DNA from: Cyanobacteria bacterium REEB67 | GTDB taxonomy: Bacteria > Cyanobacteriota > Vampirovibrionia > Obscuribacterales > Obscuribacteraceae | Assembly: GCA_018971775.1 (NCBI GenBank) | Contig: JAGXAB010000013.1 | Coordinates: 1 to 64,000 of the forward strand | Direction of reading: 5' to 3' | Length of the DNA stretch: 64,000 nucleotides | In this document: positions 1 to 7,804 of the stretch, piece after piece | Layout of the letters: each line of letters begins with the position of its first letter | Numbering within the stretch: position 1 is the first letter of the stretch | Position numbers and translations under genes: made by a program | Notes under the pieces: generated by a model | What the model saw: only the letters and a program-made list of their open reading frames with translations | Told to the model about the DNA's origin: nothing | Databases searched by the model: none

Positions 1-559
1 TGACAATTTCCACGCAGGATAACTTGCATGCAGATAGGATATGCGATGCATATTGCCAGGCCGCTCCCTAAGCCCGGAAAGCCTGACCTGGCGGCGCTGT
101 CAAGGGAGGGTAACTTAGCTCTTTAGGTTACGTGGAAATCCAGGCTAGCGGATTCATGTCGTCAAACTAACTTTGCCTGTATCAAATTGACGTTGAAACG
201 AGGCCGTAAAACTACGAAAAGGGCGGAGCAATCAACTCTACTTTGTACCAGCCATAATCGGGCCGGTATCGATGATATAAGGAGTGACATGAAATACGTG
301 GGTTTTATCGTTAATACCGTCAGACAGCCGCTCCATGCCGGTTTTATTGCAACAGGGACAAGGCTCGCACAGGAAACAGACGAAAATCAAACCGGAAAGA
401 AGAAACACGGCCAGGTTAAGTCGCGACAGCCATTTGATAACGATAAAACAATCTCGCATCATAGTCTGATTATACACATCGGTGCCCAGCTGGCTCTGGC
501 ATTACCCCGTACACAACTCCACCCTGCACAAGACGGTGTATTTCTGATAACGTCAAACT

Positions 560-1339
560 ATGAACAGACGCGCTACAAGATCACCAAATTATATAAAGCT
601 GCTTGCCGTGCTTTTGGTCGCATTAGCACCGGTCGCAGTGTTGGCTGATGATGGCCCAGATTCGCGGATTAAGCCCAGCGAAAAGCCTCCGATAGGAGAC
701 TTCGGCCCACCGCCACAAATGCAAGTACGAGTAGTCGATGACGGTCCGGTGGTCCACGATTACCGCTCAGTACCGCGGTCGCCAGTCCTCCGACTTGCTC
801 AAGAGGATACATACAAAGAACTCTGGAAATCTACGTGTGAATCCAATCCAGATATTCAATTCGTGGTGCGGAAATTATCCAACAACGCTGAAGAAAAAGC
901 GTTTGCAAATCGATGGCTGGCTGATTTAGCAATCCCGAGTAAGACGCACAGTGAGCACATCTACGCAAGTCGAAAATGGAAATTGGATCTAGCGTGGCTA
1001 TCACGATACGAGCAGGCCGATAGCAGCAGAAAGAAATCATGTATTAGCAAAGAGGAATCACTTACACTTCGCTCAATTGTTTTGACGGTGAAACAAAAGC
1101 TCGATAGAGCCTTCATGCAATATTTTTCAACTGACGAACAGCTTTCTAAATCGGCCAGGGAAGAGCTTTTACAGCTAGCCGGGAGAGCGGCTGTCGCACG
1201 TATGGAGGATAATATCGGGCGTCAACTGCAGAACTTTTCAAATATTGGAATTGGAAAGCAGCAGCAAAATTCACTCGATAGTTTCCTCCAGGGGCGCACT
1301 GATAGCTATGCCGGATTTGATGCAGGTTTTCGTTTTTAG
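560..1339 (+). CDS. secreted hypothetical protein
   Basis: A 259-residue protein that I do not recognise. The N-terminus (basic RRATRSPNYIK, then a leucine/valine-rich core ending AVLADDG) is a good Sec signal peptide with cleavage near residue 29, so the product should be exported. The mature part starts with a Pro-rich stretch (residues 35-75) and then turns mostly helical and charged (residues 85-240), with no motif I can name. The ATG at 560 lacks a strong Shine-Dalgarno, but it is the start that gives a complete signal peptide. It stands alone in a region of hypothetical and decayed genes. The 1-559 stretch upstream holds only short ORFs of unconvincing composition. Confidence 0.65.
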   Translation: MNRRATRSPNYIKLLAVLLVALAPVAVLADDGPDSRIKPSEKPPIGDFGPPPQMQVRVVDDGPVVHDYRSVPRSPVLRLAQEDTYKELWKSTCESNPDIQFVVRKLSNNAEEKAFANRWLADLAIPSKTHSEHIYASRKWKLDLAWLSRYEQADSSRKKSCISKEESLTLRSIVLTVKQKLDRAFMQYFSTDEQLSKSAREELLQLAGRAAVARMEDNIGRQLQNFSNIGIGKQQQNSLDSFLQGRTDSYAGFDAGFRF

Positions 1340-1405
1340 CGGAAACGTTTTGCGGCAATAGGCCCAGTGCCTGCACAATTTCTAATGGAGCGGAGGTATA
1401 AAACG

Positions 1406-1696
1406 GTGCACAAACTTTTCCATCAAGGTGTACTAATTGGCAATATTCCAAGATGCAGCGCCAACGGATTTAGCATGCACGGCTCAATCCAACTCACAGA
1501 AGGAGCGGCTGCGGTCAAGGAATTTCTAGACTACTGGTCGGATCCAGACGTTCCTAAAAATGAAGAGCCTCCGTATCCAGCACACTTCCTGGAGAACTGG
1601 TTCATTGAAGATGATCAAGGTTTTCAGAGTGAGATCGGCCCACCTACAGTTTTTATACACGAAGGTAATCAAGAAATTTTCTGGAGGACTTTTTAA
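1406..1696 (+). CDS. small hypothetical protein
   Basis: An unrecognised 96-residue acidic protein. I chose the GTG at 1406 because a clear GGAGGT Shine-Dalgarno lies about 8 nt upstream (near 1392-1397). The ATG at 1385 and GTG at 1367 in the same frame have no such site. There is no signal peptide or membrane segment. The sequence is rich in aromatic residues (FLDYW, HFLENWF, EIFWRTF) and ends at TAA. The size, acidity and accessory setting would fit an immunity-type protein, but this is a guess from context and no family was identified. Confidence 0.45.
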   Translation: MHKLFHQGVLIGNIPRCSANGFSMHGSIQLTEGAAAVKEFLDYWSDPDVPKNEEPPYPAHFLENWFIEDDQGFQSEIGPPTVFIHEGNQEIFWRTF

Positions 1697-1726
1697 GACC
1701 AAAGTGCCATCGGAGATACTTGTATC

Positions 1727-1904
1727 ATGCCAAATTCCTTAGGCCTAAATCCAGAACAGATAATCGAGATGGAAGAAGGGTTTCCGGAACCTGCCACCAT
1801 CGACACTGCAGTTGTTTTCATTCGCGCAATTTGGAGCAACCTTAAAAGCCCAGCTCAAAAGTGCGCTCACTCAAAACGCCTTAACACCGCCGGAGTGCTT
1901 TTAA
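1727..1904 (+). other. possible truncated hypothetical coding remnant
   Basis: An ATG at 1727 with a GGAGAT ribosome-binding site about 10 nt upstream opens a frame starting MPNSLGLNPEQIIEMEEGF. The first 50 or so residues look protein-like. The frame then runs antisense through the TPR-thioredoxin gene and becomes Arg/Cys-rich, typical of a shadow frame. I read this as the 5' end of a gene cut off by a rearrangement, or a very short peptide. Function unknown. Confidence 0.25.
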
Positions 1905-2570
1905 TCAGGGAGCTGTTAGTTCGGCTATTCGTTGATCGAACCCACCGCGACCTTCGTTTGCGATCAAATTACCGCTGCCATCGATATAAACTAACCGGGG
2001 ATAGCTGTGCACGTTGTATTTTTCTTTCAACCCGGCGTTTGATGGGTCCTCGGCATCGAGGCGCTGAAAGTCCATCTTGCCGCGGTTCTTATCGGCCACT
2101 TCGTCAAAGTGAGGTGCAAATTCGTGGCAGTAGTGACACCATGATGTCTCAAACATCATCGCCTTACACTTACCCCTGGGTTTTGCGGCGACGGCGGGGC
2201 TTTGCGCGACAGCGCTGGTTGGCGCGACGGTGGCTACTGCCTGGCTGCTCTGGCTGGCGCCGCTGCCGGCGGTATGCGCTTGCGACGAGGCATTAAGAGC
2301 TTTGGCAGCATATGATTTTAGAGTCGGGTCAGGAGCGTTTGCCGCCACCCACTGGAACTGCGCCTTGGCGAGGGTCGACTGCTTTTGAGCCTGGTAGCAA
2401 AGCCCCAGATAATAGTGCCTGGTCGCATCATAAGGACTCTGCCTGGCGGCTTTTTCGAGAAGAGGTAAAGCCTGGCCAAACTGACCGCTATTGTAGAGAC
2501 TGATACCTTGCTGCAGGTCATCGGCGGCAGCAAGGGCCGCAGACGAGCCGCCCGCAAGTGCTAAGACCAT
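1905..2570 (-). CDS. secreted TPR protein with C-terminal thioredoxin-like domain
   Basis: The protein has an N-terminal hydrophobic export segment (ALAGGSSAALAAAD), one or two TPR-like repeats (QQGISLYNSGQFGQALPLLE and the following helix pair), a Ser/Ala/Thr linker and a C-terminal thioredoxin fold. The redox motif is WCHYCHEF (CxxC), followed by a typical cis-Pro segment (VHSYPRLVYIDG). It probably acts as an exported thiol-disulfide or thioredoxin-like protein. The start is uncertain: the ATG at 2570 (TTG one codon earlier) gives a signal peptide with no basic n-region, while the open frame continues to 2714 through sequence that belongs to a YpsA-like remnant. The natural 5' end may have been replaced. 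Confidence 0.75.
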   Translation of the reverse strand: MVLALAGGSSAALAAADDLQQGISLYNSGQFGQALPLLEKAARQSPYDATRHYYLGLCYQAQKQSTLAKAQFQWVAANAPDPTLKSYAAKALNASSQAHTAGSGASQSSQAVATVAPTSAVAQSPAVAAKPRGKCKAMMFETSWCHYCHEFAPHFDEVADKNRGKMDFQRLDAEDPSNAGLKEKYNVHSYPRLVYIDGSGNLIANEGRGGFDQRIAELTAP

Positions 2571-2602
2571 CAAAACAGCGCCCAGTTTGGCAGTTTGGCA
2601 GT

Positions 2603-2880
2603 TTAGCCGGCCAGATCCTTCAGTATCGCATATACTTGTGCGCCGGCCTCGCTGTCTTGAGACTGCCTCGGTCCGGCGACGTTCAAAATTTTGATCTGGT
2701 GGTCTATCACCCACTGCCTCAAATGCTCGGCAGTCTGCCGTTCTCTATCGAGCTGGAAAACAAAAACAAACACCGGTTTCTTTTTAATCAGCGCTTGCTG
2801 CCTCCGCCAATGCAAACGCAACATTTATCTCCACTACTCCTGCCGGTGATCACGGCTTGCGCTGCTACAAATGTGTCTAC
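2603..2880 (-). pseudogene. remnant of a circularly permuted YpsA/SLOG (putative molybdenum carrier) protein
   Basis: The reverse strand encodes a C-terminal block (KKKPVFVFVFQL, a short variable stretch, then LNVAGPRQSQDSEAG and a final helix) that I recognise as the end of the cpYpsA family, whose hallmark is LNVAGPR. Complete family members are about 150 residues; this frame has only about 73 before a stop. Upstream, fitting pieces (AVITGRSSGD, then NVAFALAEA) lie in other frames, so at least two frameshifts separate them. This is a decayed copy. Recognition is by motif memory only. Confidence 0.5.
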
Positions 2881-3020
2881 AGCATGAAATACGAGGTAGC
2901 GACAGGTTACCGCCGACCACGCCATTATCCTGCATTACTTCGCAATGCCCTACTGCCGATCGTTCCGCCGTCGTTGCCCACTAGACGGCGGTGTGAGCGC
3001 GTGAGAAGTTGCTATTTTTA

Positions 3021-4526
3021 TCAAATGGTGCAAGTCGGCGAATACTCTATGTCAACAGAAGTGTCGTAGGGCGTCGTCTCGACAATCCTGATCTTGATGC
3101 GCTCATTTCCTTTACTGCGAGCGACCACAAGTTCCCGATGCCCGTTGTGCTCTTTGACAGCAGTCTCCCAGCCCTTCTGCTTCAACTGCTTCTCGTAAAA
3201 CTCGCAAATCGTGTCGGGCCGCGCACTAGATTCCAGCTGTACCGAGTACTGCGACATCGAGATGATGTGCGAATCCGGATACGATGTTACAGGAAAGTAC
3301 TCTGGTATATCAGCCGATACAATTGGAGTACGACCGCCGGATTTTGCCCCACTTGCGACAATGGTGGAAGCTAAGCTTGCGGTGCTAGAAGGGTAAGCTG
3401 AGGGAACAACAGTAAGGCTCATGTTCCCCGTGCCCTTTTGAGAAATATCGCCAAACAACTCAATCTTCAAGTCAATCGGCCAATGCTCCGATCTACTTCT
3501 GGGTAGAAACATAAGCATCGCCGTTATCGCATTCATATCGAATTTATGGGGAAGAAACGCACGCTTACTGTCACCAACCCAATGATTCTTATCTGGCGTC
3601 AGCTCAATAATCTCACGTTTAAACTTCAGTGGATGTTTATCGACACCACTTTCTGGCTCTTCATACTCGAGCAAAACTCGCGGTCTTTCTACGACATTAT
3701 CGAACGCTGATCCGGAAAAGTCCACGTGCAAACCATTCGTTGACTTACCAGTATTCTCGATGGAATAAGTCTGCACCCAAACCTGTTTTCCAATTTGCAC
3801 TCTAACGTCACCGTATTTCGCATCAATGCCATCAATATGCAGAACCGGATCTTGCACCTCATGGTAACGCGAAACAGCATAAGCTGTGGCTATCATTCCG
3901 ACCGGCACCCAGATTAGAAAACTTACGCCTATAGCCAATGATATCGAAATAATCTTGAAAAGCACCATAGGCAATGTTGGCACGCCTGGCGGACTGAAGC
4001 GCGCAAGTCGCTCCCGCATCACTTTCGGGTTTGTGTTGCCGAACTGAGTTGGTATCCAGACGTGTCCACCGAAGAAGAGAATGTATGCGGATTGATGTAA
4101 TCGAAGAAATGGTTGCAGCAAGGGATTGCGGCGCGCGCACAATCTATCGAAGTTTTTGACCTTCACGAACAACGAAGGCCCGGCAATCTCCCACAGCGTA
4201 ATCGATTCGATTTCTTCCCATCGAATGAGTCCAAAACCGCTAAAGAAAAGTCCATAATCGGTTATGCCGTTGTGGTCAATTTCACAGAGCGGACGGCTTC
4301 GCAGCACCACGCTGAAAATGGCGATGAAGTTGATGACTGAAATCCAAATCAAGAGCACCATTATAATCTCTGCAAAACCCGGGGCAGAAAATTTAAACGC
4401 TTCGAAAGGGACCACATTTGCAATCAGCCCAATCACCAGTAGCGGTGCAACGCAGAACAGAGTTACGACTCCCCACTTCCATCGAGATAGACGGACTTCG
4501 AATTTTTCACTTTCAGCAGCTTCCAT
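3021..4526 (-). CDS. membrane protein with PH-like domain, unknown function
   Basis: A 501-residue protein. The start is the ATG at 4526, preceded by AGGAGAAG at good spacing; the longer frame to 4550 has no ribosome-binding site. Two transmembrane helices (about residues 18-40 and 52-78) are followed by a short bacterial PH-like domain (LCEIDHNGITDYGL, then FGLIRWEEIESITLW). One more hydrophobic segment (about 190-225) precedes a soluble beta-rich region and a C-terminal domain (YEKQLKQKGWETAV) of the kind found in many lipoproteins of unknown function. The layout resembles STM3941-type proteins at the N-terminus. Ligand and role are unknown. It is separated from neighbours by more than 100 bp and is probably monocistronic. 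Confidence 0.7.
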   Translation of the reverse strand: MEAAESEKFEVRLSRWKWGVVTLFCVAPLLVIGLIANVVPFEAFKFSAPGFAEIIMVLLIWISVINFIAIFSVVLRSRPLCEIDHNGITDYGLFFSGFGLIRWEEIESITLWEIAGPSLFVKVKNFDRLCARRNPLLQPFLRLHQSAYILFFGGHVWIPTQFGNTNPKVMRERLARFSPPGVPTLPMVLFKIISISLAIGVSFLIWVPVGMIATAYAVSRYHEVQDPVLHIDGIDAKYGDVRVQIGKQVWVQTYSIENTGKSTNGLHVDFSGSAFDNVVERPRVLLEYEEPESGVDKHPLKFKREIIELTPDKNHWVGDSKRAFLPHKFDMNAITAMLMFLPRSRSEHWPIDLKIELFGDISQKGTGNMSLTVVPSAYPSSTASLASTIVASGAKSGGRTPIVSADIPEYFPVTSYPDSHIISMSQYSVQLESSARPDTICEFYEKQLKQKGWETAVKEHNGHRELVVARSKGNERIKIRIVETTPYDTSVDIEYSPTCTI

Positions 4527-4672
4527 CAGACTTCTCCTGATCACGGACAATTATTTTGACTTTCCGAATGTTAATTGACTTTTCACATGTCTAACGACAA
4601 GGATAAAAATAATAACGAGGATCTGGAAACGGGCGCGTTCATAGCTTCTCGCAAAAGCTGGCATCTTCGCTG

Positions 4673-6061
4673 CTAAGTCCGGTCTGGAGGGGAAGGGTTC
4701 CAATTGTCGTTCCACTTTGAAAACTCTGACGGTGTAACTCTATAGCGTGCGAAATTACCTTCGTGCAGCGAATAGATTTCTGTTTCCACTAAGCGAATAA
4801 ATTGTTCTTGTTCTCTCTTGTCGACCATAACGATCTGAGGCCTCGAAAGCACAAATTTATGAGTATCTTCCCTTTTTACAACTTGCCTAACAACATCGCC
4901 AACAATCTCCTTTATCGCTTTGGCGTATTTAAATCGGAACGGATCCGGTTCGCCTAGGGATTGAAGCACGACTGCGTATTGTTGCGCAGATCGCTCGTAA
5001 GCTTCCACAAAAACATCTCTCAGTAATTCAACCCTGTTTAATTCATAAACCCCTAACAATGCTTGCGTATAGATGTCTCGAGGAACCCCTTTAAACGCCA
5101 GTGGAATAAGGTTGTTTTTTACAAATGGAATGTTGGCTGCTAGACGCGATACTCGTTTATTTACGTCATCGAAAGGTTGGAGATATGGCAAGTGAACCAT
5201 CACAAAAAATGACTGTTCGAATGGATCTTCGATCCGCTGCGCTGTTGCCAGAACTTGGTCAAAACATTCTTCAATCAATTGCGGTATTGCTAGTGGCAAG
5301 TACACGGAATGGCTAATGCCAACCTCTATACGTCTCAATCTGCCAGCCGCGTCCGGATTGGAAAGAAGGTTTTCGGCCAAGAAGCTGTGTAAATTTTGAA
5401 TAGTATATCGATTGAATCCAATTGAATCCGCAGAATCAACCATAAATTCAATCGCACCCTTATGGTTCATTATCATCTGAGTTTCAGTCTGATCTTTTCC
5501 TTCTGCAGCTTGACCAAGTTCTATCAGGTTTTTCGTGTCTAGGACTGAATAGGTATTTCCCTCAAGGCGACTAGAGTTCCAAGAAAGGTCGATTAGTAAT
5601 CGGCTTAAAATTTTCCTCGCATACGTGCCTGCTGGTTGTGCTCCGGACTCAACGGTTCCAATGTTTCGGAGCGATATTCTTTGTGCCTTTGACAGGTAGA
5701 AACTCTCATTGGGTTGATATGAGTCGAGAAATTGGCGATTGTAGCTTACTGGTCTGCGATCTCCTTCTGGGCGCGATATCATCTGCTGCACTTCTTGTGC
5801 AGCAGATGATATCTGTAGCGTTCGTTCAGGCAAGATCCCTGCGCCGTTTTTTTTGACAGCGAAGTACCTTGCGCCTTTCTTCTCGCCATCAAGAACCAGG
5901 CGGCCTTGCTCGACAAGGTCTTTCAACCACTTTTGTATAGTACGTCGCGCAGCCCTTGGTCCGAACCGCTCGGCAATTACCCGAAGGCTTGCACCCTCCG
6001 GATGTTGTGTGACAATCTCCACTATTTCATCGAGCTGTTTTTTGGGTTCAGGTTTCGCCAT
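4673..6061 (-). CDS. Fic-domain protein with N-terminal winged helix; catalytic His replaced by Gln
   Basis: A 462-residue protein with three parts. Residues 8-65 form a helix-turn-helix/winged-helix domain (QLDEIVEIVTQHPEG, ASLRVIAERFGPRAARRTIQ). Residues 155-330 form a Fic domain. The C-terminal helical part is seen in the large DNA-binding Fic proteins. The Fic core motif, normally HxFx(D/E)GNGRxxR, reads QPFDDVNKRVSR here, so the catalytic His is Gln295 (codon CAA). An inhibitory-helix motif SSRLEGN sits ahead of the Fic core. AMPylation by the usual mechanism is therefore doubtful; a DNA-binding or sensory role is more likely. I chose the ATG at 6061 because the longer frame to 6109 runs into the upstream repeat array. 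That array (6090-6303) suggests autoregulation. Confidence 0.85.
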   Translation of the reverse strand: MAKPEPKKQLDEIVEIVTQHPEGASLRVIAERFGPRAARRTIQKWLKDLVEQGRLVLDGEKKGARYFAVKKNGAGILPERTLQISSAAQEVQQMISRPEGDRRPVSYNRQFLDSYQPNESFYLSKAQRISLRNIGTVESGAQPAGTYARKILSRLLIDLSWNSSRLEGNTYSVLDTKNLIELGQAAEGKDQTETQMIMNHKGAIEFMVDSADSIGFNRYTIQNLHSFLAENLLSNPDAAGRLRRIEVGISHSVYLPLAIPQLIEECFDQVLATAQRIEDPFEQSFFVMVHLPYLQPFDDVNKRVSRLAANIPFVKNNLIPLAFKGVPRDIYTQALLGVYELNRVELLRDVFVEAYERSAQQYAVVLQSLGEPDPFRFKYAKAIKEIVGDVVRQVVKREDTHKFVLSRPQIVMVDKREQEQFIRLVETEIYSLHEGNFARYRVTPSEFSKWNDNWNPSPPDRT

Positions 6062-6089
6062 AATCTCGGTTCTTCGGTGTTTTTTCTCC

Positions 6090-6303
6090 AACGCGCATTT
6101 CATCACCATTTATGCGCCCTTATTTCAGCATTATACGCAACAGTTGAGATTTATGCGCACTTACTTAAGGCATTATACGCACTTATTAATACTATAGCGC
6201 CTTTATTGGACAAATATGCGCATTTACAGTGGCTTTATGAACATCTACGGACGGTTATGCGCATTTGAAGTTCGTTATGCGCATTTATCAGAAGTTTATA
6301 CCT
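6090..6303. repeat. array of about eleven palindromic units with about 21-bp spacing upstream of fic
   Basis: Related sites occur at 6090, 6111, 6132, 6152, 6174, 6193, 6215, 6236, 6256, 6276 and 6297, spaced 19-22 bp. The best copies read TTATGCGCATTT, with a palindromic core ATGCGCAT; others are TATACGC or TATAGCGC variants. The in-between sequence is not conserved, so this is an array of binding sites and not a simple tandem duplication. On the fic strand two TATAAT hexamers (6130-6135 and 6172-6177) lie inside the array. The nearest unit is about 30 bp from the fic start codon. The array likely serves as an operator for a cooperative DNA-binding protein on one face of the helix, possibly the Fic protein itself. 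An iteron origin is an alternative, but no replication gene is present. Confidence 0.8.
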
Positions 6304-6442
6304 GTTTGTTATGGTTTGCACAACCTTAGATTCCAGAACAATATACCGCCGCTTTGTAAGCATGCTTGGCTGGGGCAAGGCAGCCCCATCTGGTAACGGG
6401 ATTCTTTTGTAAAATGGCCTGCCATTTGATCAGGCGGTGAAT

Positions 6443-6634
6443 ATGAGTAAAAAACGTTCTTTCGCCTCAATCGAATCGATTGAGGCGGAATACAAGAAAA
6501 TCTTACCAGTGGCAACTCGCGTGTGTGAGGCTATGCGTGTTCGAGTTAATCAAGCTGCCACAGCGCAATCATTCCAACTTGGCGCAGCATTGTTGGGCCG
6601 CGGCTTCCCATGCGCTTCACTACAAGTCCAATGA
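6443..6634 (+). CDS. short hypothetical protein, possibly a truncated gene
   Basis: The ATG at 6443 (or GTG at 6437) opens a 63-residue frame starting MSKKRSFASIESIEAEYKKI. The first 40 residues are helical and charged and loosely resemble the leading helices of small alarmone-synthetase-like proteins; this resemblance is weak. After residue 40 the composition changes and the frame stops, which suggests truncation. An inverted repeat AAATGGC-CT-GCCATTT (6412-6427) and a hairpin TGGGGC/GCCCCA (6371-6388) lie just upstream. The bases from 6635 to 6779 show nothing I can support. Confidence 0.3.
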   Translation: MSKKRSFASIESIEAEYKKILPVATRVCEAMRVRVNQAATAQSFQLGAALLGRGFPCASLQVQ

Positions 6635-6779
6635 TACTGTCGCCGAATCGATCGAGCGCCCTTTAGATCGAGTAGCCCTAACAGAGCCCTTAACCTCGCT
6701 CATTTTTTTTCGCCGGCAAATCGAGGTATCCGCTCAGCTCGACTCAAATATGCTTATCTTCAGCGCAACTACAACTTAG

Positions 6780-6883
6780 ATGGCACCGCCAATAGTATCA
6801 AACACAATTTATGCCCGGCAAGGCAATTCTTATTGCCGTTCAACACACAGTTCTCGTGGTCACTCCATCTATCCCCAAAATGC
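6780..6883 (+). repeat. 104-bp direct repeat, copy 1
   Basis: This segment is repeated at 8346-8449 with about 10 differences in 104 bases by my count. Both copies begin exactly at an ATG and encode MAPPIVS(N/D)TIY, and several differences are silent. The similarity ends abruptly after codon 35. It looks like a reused 5' gene end and not a transposon terminus. Confidence 0.75.
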
Positions 6884-7314
6884 AATTAGTTTGCTGTTAG
6901 GAACCTTGGCAGGGGTTAGATATGCAGAGGTACCGGAAATGATATACAGCGCTGGGGAAAGCAGCAGGGGCTTGTTTACCTGAACGGTCAAAGGGTAAAT
7001 ATTGACAAACCAAAAGTGGCACAGTCGGAAGAAAAATTTCAAACGCTCCTGAGGAAATTGCTTCAGCGTCAAGGTTACTCAGTTGGGACTGCGACCTCGG
7101 ATGGCAGGTATAATATTTACGAAGGAAGAAACAAAAAGGTGCTTAACCTTGATAATCTGCGCCGCCGGTTTGGTAATGACACCAGCGAAGCTGCATTTCG
7201 TGAAACGCTTCAAAGACTGCTCGCCAATGACGCGATTCCCGTAGCGTGGAAAGACGCGAAAGACCGCTTGTTCTTGGAATTGCAAGGAGAAGACTACGTT
7301 GCTGAATCATGCAT

Positions 7315-7348
7315 CCAGAGATCACCATACACCAGAGATCACCATACA
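7315..7348 (+). repeat. 17-bp tandem duplication causing a frameshift
   Basis: Two exact copies of CCAGAGATCACCATACA occupy 7315-7331 and 7332-7348. Since 17 is not a multiple of 3 the duplication shifts the reading frame, and deleting one copy fuses the flanking frames without a stop. It looks like a recent slippage or duplication event. Confidence 0.85.
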
Positions 7349-7601
7349 AAGGACTGCGTCTCTTCATCGCCTGTTCTTTTGATAAACTCTACAAACTGTC
7401 ATTAGTTACAAACGATCAACCCCAAGCCTGGGGAGTTACAAGAGAGAGCGTTTTTGCCCAGACAGCAACCAATATGGATAAATTGCTCGCCCAGGCAAAA
7501 CTTGAACCTTTAGACGACAAGCTAAATAAAACAATCCGTTTCCTCGATATCAATTCAAATCTCAAGGCATCTCTGGTAAAAGTCCTGGGTTTAAAAAGAA
7601 A

Positions 7602-7804
7602 GTGAACGCCCAACTGGGCTGCCCTGTATACGTCGTCATCCCATATGCAAAATGGCGCACGCGGTAATTGTTGACGGACTCAACGATGCCGGCGAGCTCA
7701 TGACAAGGGATCCAGCAAAACCTTCACGTTATGAGATGACCATGGGTGACTTTATTGCCAATTGGACCGGTCACGCTGTTTACAAAGAGGACATTTCACG
7801 ATGA
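7602..7804 (+). pseudogene. C-terminal part of a papain/C39-like cysteine peptidase domain, frameshifted
   Basis: A GTG-initiated frame gives NAQLGCPVYVVIPYA and then stops. A second frame from the ATG at 7652 gives MAHAVIVDGLNDAGELMTRD, ending in a TGA at 7804. Joined with one frameshift near 7645 this matches the C-terminal half of papain-like/C39 peptidase folds: a strand (PVYVVIPYA), the catalytic-His strand (HAVIVDG) and the Asp of TRDP, then FIANWTG. The half with the catalytic cysteine is not recognisable upstream. Peptidases of this kind occur as toxin tips in polymorphic toxin systems, which is why the downstream gene is interesting. Confidence 0.55.

Larger units (their letters stand above)
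6780..7605 (+). pseudogene. frameshifted gene with conserved 5' module, unknown central domain
   Basis: Three open segments follow each other in different frames. The first (6780-6983) is the repeat-derived MAPPIVSNTIY start. The second (open from about 6922 to 7405) includes GLVYLNGQRVNIDKP and LNLDNLRRRFGND. The third (7309-7605) includes GLRLFIACSFDKLYKLSL and WGVTRESVFAQTATNMDKLL. An exact 17-bp tandem duplication at 7315-7348 accounts for the shift between the second and third: removing one copy gives an uninterrupted reading through IQRSPYKGLRLF. The third segment recalls DUF1444-type proteins only faintly. It was probably once one gene that continued into the peptidase remnant at 7602-7804. 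Confidence 0.5.

Noticed and set aside
50-120. SRP/4.5S RNA-like segment on the minus strand (AGGTCAGG and GAGCGGCC on a 6-bp stem)
   Set aside because: The apical part does not form the GGAA-type tetraloop stem and no longer helix closes the element. A covariance-model search for the small bacterial SRP RNA would decide it.
187-648. Open frame of 153 codons upstream of the secreted hypothetical gene
   Set aside because: Composition is not protein-like, it overlaps the signal peptide of the gene at 560 in another frame, and no ribosome-binding site is present.
5906-6268. Plus-strand frame with striking heptad repeats (YAHLLKA, LYALINT and so on)
   Set aside because: The heptads arise because the palindromes recur every 21 bp, which is 7 codons. 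The frame is antisense to the fic start and lacks its own start signals.
6090-6303. CRISPR array
   Set aside because: The repeated part is only 8-12 bp, variable, and palindromic, with about 10-bp spacers and no cas genes.
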